Assembly: GCA_035259145.1 (NCBI GenBank)
Contig: DATFWQ010000182.1
Span: forward strand, 1 to 10,954
DNA from: CF-161 sp035259145
GTDB lineage: Bacteria > Chloroflexota > Dormibacteria > Dormibacterales > Dormibacteraceae
DNA: 10,954 bases
Reading direction: 5' to 3'
The notes beneath the pieces are model-generated. The model saw only the letters and a list, made by a program, of their open reading frames with translations. It was not told where the DNA came from and searched no databases. Within the stretch, counting starts at the first letter, position 1. Every line of letters starts with the position of its first letter. Both the position numbers and the translations under genes were made by a program. Positions 5,513-10,954 of this stretch are shown here, in pieces.

Positions 5513-7093
5513 CTACGGTCTGCTTGCGAATCGGAGCTCGGCCTCGACGGGCAGCTCACCGCGGACGTGCAGCTGGCCGAGACGCAGGCGCTGAAGCTTG
5601 CCGCTCGGCGTCTTGGGAAGCGACCCCGGGGTGACGATGACCACGGCGCTGGGCGCGATGCCGCTGTTGATGGAGAGCTCGCGGCGGATCCAGCGGCAGG
5701 CCTCCCGCAGGTCCGCGCCGCCGCTCGCGCGCCGGCGCTCGGCGACTATGAGATAGCCGCCGGCCCCGTCCGGGATCGCCGCGCAGTTGCCCGGCCGGAC
5801 CGCCTGGTGCTGCGCCGCCGCCCCCTCGAGAAGGTCCGGGTGCACCTTCCGCCCGGCGATCACGAGCATGTCGTCCGCGCGGCCGACAACGTAGAGCTCT
5901 CCGTAGCGCAGAAAGCCGAGGTCTCTGGTCGGCAGCCAGCCTTGTTCGAGCGGAGATGCGGCCTGGCCGAGATAGCCGGTGAGCAGGCTAGCCCCCCGAA
6001 CGGCGATCGGCCCGGGGTCTTCATCGCCGGCCGGGGCTCGGACCTCGAGGCAGCTCAGCGGAGCGCCGCAGGAGACTACCTCGGGACCGCCTGGAATGCC
6101 GCCTGCGGAACGCCAGCGCTCGTGGGGCCGGACCATCGTCACCGCAAGAGCCGCCTCGGCCATTCCGTAAGCCGGGCAGAGAGCCGCCTCGTCGAAGCCG
6201 ACAGGCGCCAGAGCCTGCGCGAACCGCCGAAGCGTGCCCGGCGCGATCGGTTCAGAGCCCACCACCAGCACCTTCAGCGGCCCCAGATCGAGATCCGGCG
6301 GCGGATGAGCAAGGACCAGGTCGAGGGCGAAGCTGGGCGCGCAGGTCACGGTGGCGCCGATCTCCGAGCAGGCCTGCAGCCACCGCGAAGGACGGGCCAC
6401 CATCCGCTCCGGCGGCATCAGGGCCAGCCGCCGACCTCGCCAGGTGGGTCCCATCGAGGCGAGGATGGTCAGGCAGGTGCCGATCAGGCCCATGTCATGG
6501 GAGAGGGGGAGCCACGAGAAGGCGACCGCGCCCTCGTAGTGCGGTGCCATGTGGTCGATCATGGCGGTCACGTTGGTGGCGATCGCCTCCGAGCTGAGGC
6601 GGACGCCCTTGGGACGCCCGGTGCTGCCCGACGAGAACTGCACGAACTCGCCCGGGACTGCCACGTCCGCCCGGCGGGGGTGGGCGGCGCACTCTCGATA
6701 GGTGGTCGTACGAGTCACGCCGTCGACTGCGAGGCCGGCGAACTTGTCCGGGAGCACGAGCAGACCCACATTCGCCAGCCGGCAGATGTCGAACAGCTCC
6801 TCCCGATAGGCATCCAGCTGCATGGTGCGAGCCGGGTAGGGCAGGGAAAGGGTCGTGACCCCCGCCCGCCACGCGCCCAGCACGCAGACCAGACAGTCCA
6901 GCGACGACTCCATCAGCAGCGCCACCGTCCCGCCTGCCCCGACAGTGTCCAGCATGCAGCCCGCCGCCCGCTCGGATCGCCTCCAGAGCTGCCCGAATTG
7001 GGCCTCCTCGCGCTCGCCGGCGAAGATGCTGACGATTCCGCCGCCCATGGCCGCGTCCTCGAGCAGGCCGGGCACCGTGGAGAGATCGCTCAT
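5513..7093 (-). CDS. Fatty-acyl-AMP ligase (FAAL-type adenylating enzyme)
   Basis: A 526-residue member of the ANL adenylate-forming superfamily. The ATP-binding loop is SSGSTGRPKG at 154-163; WLPLSHDMGLIG at 194-205 is the FAAL-style form of the aromatic motif; GSEPIAPGTLRRFA at 279-292 and YGMAEAALAV at 309-318 follow the FAAL consensus closely; then a DLGFL...GELYVVGRADDMLVIAGRK hinge region (391-415) and the catalytic lysine K499 in TPSGKLQR. FAALs turn a free carboxylic acid into acyl-AMP and pass it to an acyl carrier protein rather than to CoA. The carrier protein two genes upstream is the obvious acceptor. The start at 7093 forms an ATGA overlap with the upstream dehydrogenase stop; the frame open to 7252 lies inside that gene and is spurious. 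The motif normally reading TGDLG is TRDLG here. FAAL rather than CoA ligase is inferred from motifs and the adjacent carrier protein; the FAAL-specific insertion could not be checked. Confidence 0.9.
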   Translation of the reverse strand: MSDLSTVPGLLEDAAMGGGIVSIFAGEREEAQFGQLWRRSERAAGCMLDTVGAGGTVALLMESSLDCLVCVLGAWRAGVTTLSLPYPARTMQLDAYREELFDICRLANVGLLVLPDKFAGLAVDGVTRTTTYRECAAHPRRADVAVPGEFVQFSSGSTGRPKGVRLSSEAIATNVTAMIDHMAPHYEGAVAFSWLPLSHDMGLIGTCLTILASMGPTWRGRRLALMPPERMVARPSRWLQACSEIGATVTCAPSFALDLVLAHPPPDLDLGPLKVLVVGSEPIAPGTLRRFAQALAPVGFDEAALCPAYGMAEAALAVTMVRPHERWRSAGGIPGGPEVVSCGAPLSCLEVRAPAGDEDPGPIAVRGASLLTGYLGQAASPLEQGWLPTRDLGFLRYGELYVVGRADDMLVIAGRKVHPDLLEGAAAQHQAVRPGNCAAIPDGAGGYLIVAERRRASGGADLREACRWIRRELSINSGIAPSAVVIVTPGSLPKTPSGKLQRLRLGQLHVRGELPVEAELRFASRP

Positions 7094-8295
7094 CCCGCCA
7101 CGCCGCCCCCAGTCCGCCGCGCCGCTGCCTCCAGTCTCAGCCGGCGCTGCTGGATCTCCAGCGCTGCGTGCTGACCGAGCTGGATGAGGAGCAGCTCCTG
7201 GGAGCCCTGGCCGCCGATCAGACCGAGTGCGTCGCGCATGTAGCGCTCCCACGGGTGCTGACCCATGTAACCTTGGCCGCCCTGGAGATTCATGACGGCC
7301 AGCCCGACCTTGATCGCCTGCTCGGCTACGAACTCCTTGGCGGCCGTCGAGACCGGGTCAAAGTGCAGGTCACGGGGACCGTAGGTGGTCGCCAGCGCCT
7401 GGTGGACCAACGCCCGCGATGCCTGCAGCGCGGTGAACATCTCGCCGACCGTGCGTTGGACATTGGGGAGCTCGAGCACACCGCGGCCGCCGCGCTGGCG
7501 ATCGTCCAGCGCCAGGACGCACGACTCGAAGAGCGTCCGCATGTGACCGACGACGGCTGACGCGGTCATCAGACGCCGATTGCGAAGGTAGCTGTTGAAG
7601 GCGCTGAGGGCGTCGGCGTCGATGACGAGACGCTCTGCCGTGAGGCGAACGCGGTCGAGGCTCAGGCTGCCAAACCCCATCGAGCGCAGGCCCATCGTCG
7701 CCAGCGGATCGATCGACACCCCCTCGTCGCCGCGCTCGACCAGGAAGGCGAGGATGTCCCCCGACTCCATCTCCCTCGCAAAGACCAGGAAGGCGTCCGC
7801 GAAGAGGGCTCCCCCGACGAAGGGCTTGCTCCCGCTCAGAAGCCACCCGCCACCGGTCTCACACGCGCTCGTCACGTAGTCGAAGGGGTCGCGGCTCTCG
7901 TAGGCGGCCGGAGGGCAGACGCAGAGGCCGGCCGCCATCGGAACCGCGTAGCGCTCGACCAGCTCGACCCGCCCCGTCTCGACCACCATCTGGGCCACGC
8001 CGGCGTTCAGGTCGATCACGGATGAGAAGCCGGGGTCGCGGGAGAGGCGCGACACCTCCTCCACGACGATCCCCCACTCGAACATGTCCCGACCCTCGCC
8101 GCCGACCTCATGCGAGAGCGAGAAGCCGAGCAGGCCGATCCGCCCCGCCTCCGCGAGCAGCGCTCTCGGCAGCGGCTCGCCGGTGCGGTCGCGCTCGTCG
8201 GCGCCAGGATTGACGCACTCGTGGATGAACCGTCCGAAGCGGGATTCGACCTCGGTGGCGAGAGCAGAAATCCGATCGGTGGGGGGCGGTGTCAC
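7090..8295 (-). CDS. Acyl-CoA dehydrogenase-like protein lacking catalytic glutamate
   Basis: A 401-residue protein with the acyl-CoA dehydrogenase fold: N-terminal helical domain (1-120, including GLLGFSLSHEVGGEG), middle beta domain (GGGWLLSGSKPFVGGA at 148-163, then LATMGLRSMGFGSLSLDRVRL) and C-terminal helical domain (from about 235), ending in LQGGQGYMGQHPWERYMRDA. Two functional landmarks are missing. Where active enzymes have IYEGT, this one has LIGGQGSQ (359-366), so the catalytic base position is Gly. The usual TEPxAGSD FAD/substrate signature before the middle domain is replaced by PPAAYESRDPFD. It is therefore probably the partner subunit of the longer dehydrogenase encoded two genes upstream, as in the known alpha2beta2 FadE pairs of mycobacteria, or a flavoprotein with different chemistry. 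The GTG start at 8295 overlaps the carrier-protein stop (GTGA) and has GGAG at 8300-8303. The stop overlaps the FAAL start. Confidence 0.88.
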   Translation of the reverse strand: MTPPPTDRISALATEVESRFGRFIHECVNPGADERDRTGEPLPRALLAEAGRIGLLGFSLSHEVGGEGRDMFEWGIVVEEVSRLSRDPGFSSVIDLNAGVAQMVVETGRVELVERYAVPMAAGLCVCPPAAYESRDPFDYVTSACETGGGWLLSGSKPFVGGALFADAFLVFAREMESGDILAFLVERGDEGVSIDPLATMGLRSMGFGSLSLDRVRLTAERLVIDADALSAFNSYLRNRRLMTASAVVGHMRTLFESCVLALDDRQRGGRGVLELPNVQRTVGEMFTALQASRALVHQALATTYGPRDLHFDPVSTAAKEFVAEQAIKVGLAVMNLQGGQGYMGQHPWERYMRDALGLIGGQGSQELLLIQLGQHAALEIQQRRLRLEAAARRTGGGVAG

Positions 8296-8537
8296 GACTC
8301 TCCGAGGAGTGACGCCGCCAGGCCGGTGATGGTCTCACGGCCGGTCAGGTCATTGAGGAACACACTCACGCCCAGGCGTTCCTCGATCTCCACCGCCAGC
8401 TGGGCGGCGGTCAGCGAGTCCATGCCGAGCTCGTCGATCGACTGGTCTGGATCGACCTCGGCCGGGTCGATGCCCAGGAAGCCAGCAAACGCCTCCCGAA
8501 GCTGGGAGATAAGGTCGGGTCGCGTGTAGGTATTCAT
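8292..8537 (-). CDS. Free-standing acyl carrier protein
   Basis: An 81-residue carrier protein. The phosphopantetheine attachment site is the serine at position 41 in ELGMDSLTAAQL, the PKS/NRPS-like form (GMDSL) of the motif; helix 1 is LISQLREAFAGFLG, followed by the loop IDPAEVDPDQSI and the recognition helix AAQLAVEIEERLGV. After conversion to the holo form by a phosphopantetheinyl transferase (not in this window), the thiol would receive the acyl group from the FAAL and hold it for the dehydrogenases. It is not a general fatty-acid synthase AcpP, judging by motif and context. The ATG at 8537 overlaps the stop of the upstream dehydrogenase (ATGA), and its own stop overlaps the next start (GTGA). 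It sits between the two dehydrogenase genes, which suggests that both work on the carrier-bound substrate. Confidence 0.92.
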   Translation of the reverse strand: MNTYTRPDLISQLREAFAGFLGIDPAEVDPDQSIDELGMDSLTAAQLAVEIEERLGVSVFLNDLTGRETITGLAASLLGES

Positions 8538-10201
8538 CTGGCGAGCTCGAAAGGCAGGATCGAGAACAGCTCGGCGCGCTCCAGCCGGCCCATCATCCAG
8601 TCGAAGACCGGACCCTCAAGGTCGGCGCCGATCGGCGCCCAACCGCTGCCGCCGGCAAGCCGCTCGAGGCAGAGAGCCAGCCACTCGTCATCGGCGGCCA
8701 CGGGCGCGAGCCGGCGCCGGTTCGTCCGCCAGATCTGCAGGCAGCAGGCGGCGGCATGGAGGAGGCAGTGACGGCGCGCGACTGAGAAGTCCGCTGACGC
8801 CGGGCTCTTCGACAGATTGCCGAGCGCCCGCAGTGAGGCGATCGCTCGGGACCCGAGCACTGCGTCCTCCGCTCCGCGCCCGGCTGTCCCGAACCAGTGC
8901 TCGACCAGCTCGTCACCGCCCGGATCCCCGATCCGCAGCCTGGTGGTCGACGGATCCCAGGCCGGCGCCGGCGTGCCCAGGTCGCAGAGCCGGTCCAGGT
9001 CGACCGCGTCGGCGTCCCGACGCGCAGTCCGCCTCAGCCGGCCGAGCTGGGAGGCGATCAAAGAGAGCTGGACCAGCTGCGTGCCCTCGAAGATGCTCGC
9101 GATGGCGACGTCCCGGGCGATCTTCTGGAAGATGCCGCCGGCGACCCCCTCGCGCAGATAGGAACGCGCGCTGAGAACAGCCGCCGCGTCCCGCACGACC
9201 CCCTCGCACAGGTTGGGGACCAGGAACTTGGTGACCGCGGCCCAGAGCGGCATCCGCCGCGGGGCCAACGTCAGCGCCCGAGCGGCCACCGTCACCACGC
9301 ACTCGGCGATCAGAATGTCGAGGAAGGCGCCCAGGAGCAGAGCCCTGACCGCGGGGATGGCGAGGATGGGCTCCCCGTATAGCCGGCGGGCGCGGCCCCA
9401 ACCGAGCGCCAGACGTAGCGCCGTGTCGGCCGCACCCAGGGCCATGCCGCCGATCATCGTTCGCGTGTAATGGAGGGTCGTGAGCGCCATCTCCATCCCC
9501 CGGCCGGGCGGCTCCAGGAGGGCGCTGGCCGGCAGCGGGCAGTCCTCGAACACGATCCCGCCCATGTCGTGGCCGCGCAGTCCGAGCGTCTTGATCCGGG
9601 GCAGGCGCCGGCAGGCGATCGCCGGGAGGTGGTCGGGCCGCAGGAAAACCAGGGAGAGTGATGACCCGGTCCGCACCAGCACGACCACGAAGGAGGCGCG
9701 GGAGGCATTGCCGACGAGCCACTTCTCGCCACGCAGCCGGTAGCCGCCATCGACCACGTCGGCCCGCGCCGCTGTGGCCTGGAGGTCGCTGCCGGCGTCC
9801 CGCTCAGAGACGGCGAAACAACCGAAGGCTCCGCTGCCTAGCAGCAGATCCGTGACCTGGCGGCGATGGTCGTCGCCACCCCACACCCAGACCGGGATCG
9901 CGGCCAGCATGGTGGAGCCGAGGCCGGTGGTCAGGACCAGGTCACGCCGGGAGACGACGCGGACGAGCGCCAGCAGCTCCTCGAACGAGGTGAGACGCCC
10001 GCCCCAGGCCTCCGGAACGAGGTGGGCGTGGACACCCCAGGCACGCAGCGCCTCGAACGCCTCCCAGGGCGGCTTCTCTCGCTCGTCGTGGTCCATCAGG
10101 GCCGCGAACGAGATCGGAGCCTCGGGGTTGCATGGATCGCCTAGAGCCCGCTCCAGGTCGCGGGCCGGCGCGTGCGCGGCCAGCTCGCAGGTCAGTCCCA
10201 C
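8534..10201 (-). CDS. Long acyl-CoA (acyl-ACP) dehydrogenase with C-terminal extension
   Basis: A 555-residue acyl-CoA dehydrogenase family flavoprotein. Landmarks: N-terminal helical domain with PEAWGG; FAVSERDAGSD at about 129-139, the FAD/substrate signature; GEKWLVGNAS at about 158-167; GRARRLYGEPI around 269-279; and IARDVAIASIFEGTQLVQ with E372 as the catalytic base. It would remove two hydrogens across C2-C3 of an acyl thioester and pass electrons to an ETF. Ordinary members have about 380-400 residues; the extra ~165 residues after about 390 form an Ala/Leu/Arg-rich, probably helical domain, reminiscent in position of the VLCAD/ACAD9 extension though not recognisably related. The GTG at 10201 is chosen as start: GGAG at 10207-10210 is five bases upstream, and it overlaps the preceding stop by 10 bases. 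The frame is open for another 101 codons upstream, but that part lies within the hotdog gene and is not protein-like. Confidence 0.88.
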   Translation of the reverse strand: MGLTCELAAHAPARDLERALGDPCNPEAPISFAALMDHDEREKPPWEAFEALRAWGVHAHLVPEAWGGRLTSFEELLALVRVVSRRDLVLTTGLGSTMLAAIPVWVWGGDDHRRQVTDLLLGSGAFGCFAVSERDAGSDLQATAARADVVDGGYRLRGEKWLVGNASRASFVVVLVRTGSSLSLVFLRPDHLPAIACRRLPRIKTLGLRGHDMGGIVFEDCPLPASALLEPPGRGMEMALTTLHYTRTMIGGMALGAADTALRLALGWGRARRLYGEPILAIPAVRALLLGAFLDILIAECVVTVAARALTLAPRRMPLWAAVTKFLVPNLCEGVVRDAAAVLSARSYLREGVAGGIFQKIARDVAIASIFEGTQLVQLSLIASQLGRLRRTARRDADAVDLDRLCDLGTPAPAWDPSTTRLRIGDPGGDELVEHWFGTAGRGAEDAVLGSRAIASLRALGNLSKSPASADFSVARRHCLLHAAACCLQIWRTNRRRLAPVAADDEWLALCLERLAGGSGWAPIGADLEGPVFDWMMGRLERAELFSILPFELAR

Positions 10202-10954
10202 GCCCGCTCCGTCGGAAGACTGAACTGCTCGGTCACCAGTGCCCGTGGCTGGTCCTTCTCGGAACCGACAAGCTCGTGGATGAAGACGAGGCGACCCTCC
10301 CACTCGTAGGCGGACGAGCAGACGGCACCCTCGTCGAAGAGAAAGAAGGGACGGTTGAACAGGAGGTCGAGGCGCCGCACAGGCGTCTGCAGCGCAGACA
10401 GAAGCACGGGGACTCGCTCGGCTTCGGCCTGCACCAGCTCCTCCCGGCCACCGGCAGCGAGCGAGATCGCCTCCGGCCAGAACCACTGGTCGGCGACCTC
10501 GCACTGGTGGCGGTGGATGAGGAAGGGCATCCGGCCCCGGGCCAGCGCAGCGCCATGTCTGACCACCGCGGCGCGCAGACCGGGCACCGGGGAGCGGTGG
10601 GGTCGGGCCTCGATCTCATCAGGGAGGAACGCCGCCATCACGTCCGAGCCGAGCCGGGCGGGGATGCCCGAGAGGGCGGGATCGCCCTCGAGCCGGAGCG
10701 GAACGCAGCACGCCTGCAGGCGGGCCCTGGTATCGAGCGGACCTCCCACCTCAACCTCACACTCGAACTGGGTGCCGGCGCCGCGGACGCGCCCGGTGAC
10801 CCTCATCTCGAGCCAGTCGGCGTCGAAGAACCCGACCGGTTCGTCGAAAGCGAGCTGGGCCGACCAGACCACGACCCCGGTCCGGTACTCGGCGACCAGG
10901 CGGCGGTGGCTGATCACGTGGCGGGCCAGCCAGCGCCCCGCTGCGTTGAAGCCG
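10192..10954 (-). CDS. Double hotdog-fold (thioesterase/dehydratase-like) protein, 5' end outside window
   Basis: The frame is open to the right edge, so at least 253 residues are seen and the N-terminus is missing; a GTG at 10917 is probably internal, because upstream codons (GFNAAGRWLARH) continue a protein-like sequence. The protein seems to be two hotdog domains in tandem. The first has SAQLAFDEPVGFFDADWLEM followed by a strand (GTQFECEVEV) and the 4HBT-like ending CVPLRLEGDPALSGIPARL. The second has RRLDLLFNRPFFLFDEG followed by SSAYEWEGRLVFIHELV. The core L-x-F-x-x-P-x-x-F-F-D / L-L-F-N-R-P-F-F-L-F-D is an internal repeat. Hotdog enzymes act on acyl thioesters as thioesterases, dehydratases or, in LnmK, acyltransferase/decarboxylases. 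As the first visible gene of the FAAL/ACP/dehydrogenase operon it could release or modify the carrier-bound acyl group. Exact family is uncertain. Confidence 0.6.
   Translation of the reverse strand, partial: GFNAAGRWLARHVISHRRLVAEYRTGVVVWSAQLAFDEPVGFFDADWLEMRVTGRVRGAGTQFECEVEVGGPLDTRARLQACCVPLRLEGDPALSGIPARLGSDVMAAFLPDEIEARPHRSPVPGLRAAVVRHGAALARGRMPFLIHRHQCEVADQWFWPEAISLAAGGREELVQAEAERVPVLLSALQTPVRRLDLLFNRPFFLFDEGAVCSSAYEWEGRLVFIHELVGSEKDQPRALVTEQFSLPTERAWD
10207..10210 (-). promoter_or_regulatory. Ribosome binding site of the long dehydrogenase
   Basis: GGAG on the minus strand, five bases before the GTG at 10201. It decides the start against the much longer open frame. Confidence 0.55.

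Noticed and set aside
5567..7174. 535-codon open frame on the plus strand across the FAAL gene
   Set aside because: It is antisense to clear FAAL motifs, its product is Arg/Gly/Pro/His-rich low complexity, and it arises from GC-rich codon bias.
7094..7252. 53-codon N-terminal extension of the FAAL
   Set aside because: It lies within the dehydrogenase gene in another frame; the ATG at 7093 gives the standard ATGA overlap.
10202..10504. 101-codon N-terminal extension of the long dehydrogenase
   Set aside because: It overlaps the hotdog gene in another frame, reads as Arg/Pro/Cys-rich nonsense, and a GTG with a good ribosome binding site lies at 10201.

Overview
The window is about 11 kb of uniformly GC-rich DNA with strong G/C preference at third codon positions, frequent GTG starts and stop/start overlaps. 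The gene set (an ECF42-type sigma factor with its YCII partner, VapB, secreted Asp-box protein, FAAL/ACP/acyl-CoA dehydrogenase operon) fits a soil-type high-GC bacterium, most likely an actinomycetote. That assignment is inference from composition and gene content; there is no rRNA or other phylogenetic marker here. I see no tRNA, rRNA, CRISPR array or insertion sequence.

Left part (1-2465): a YCII/DGPF-domain protein overlaps an ECF sigma factor with a long C-terminal TPR-like extension, the classical ECF42 arrangement. Converging on it from the other strand is a DUF899 thioredoxin-like protein; the two are separated by 38 bases that can fold into an imperfect hairpin.

Middle part (2466-5512): a short divergent region leads into a secreted protein with six Asp-box repeats (sialidase-like beta-propeller), closed by a perfect 11-bp hairpin. 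Then come an unrecognised 250-residue protein and, on the opposite strand, a VapB-type antitoxin whose VapC toxin partner appears decayed: pieces of a PIN-domain start and of its conserved SARDPGE region survive in different frames, the last piece lying antisense to the 3' end of the unrecognised gene.

Right part (5513-10954, all minus strand): a tightly overlapping operon read from the window edge leftwards: a double hotdog-fold protein (5' end outside the window), a long acyl-CoA dehydrogenase (ACAD) with catalytic glutamate, a free acyl carrier protein, a second short ACAD that lacks the catalytic glutamate and the FAD signature, and a fatty-acyl-AMP ligase (FAAL). Every junction overlaps by 4 to 10 bases. 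The likely joint job is to activate a carboxylic acid, load it on the carrier protein, desaturate it there with a paired dehydrogenase, and then hydrolyse or further modify the product with the hotdog enzyme. This looks like a starter-unit or lipid-tail supply cassette of a larger biosynthetic cluster beyond the right edge. It is the most interesting part of the window.
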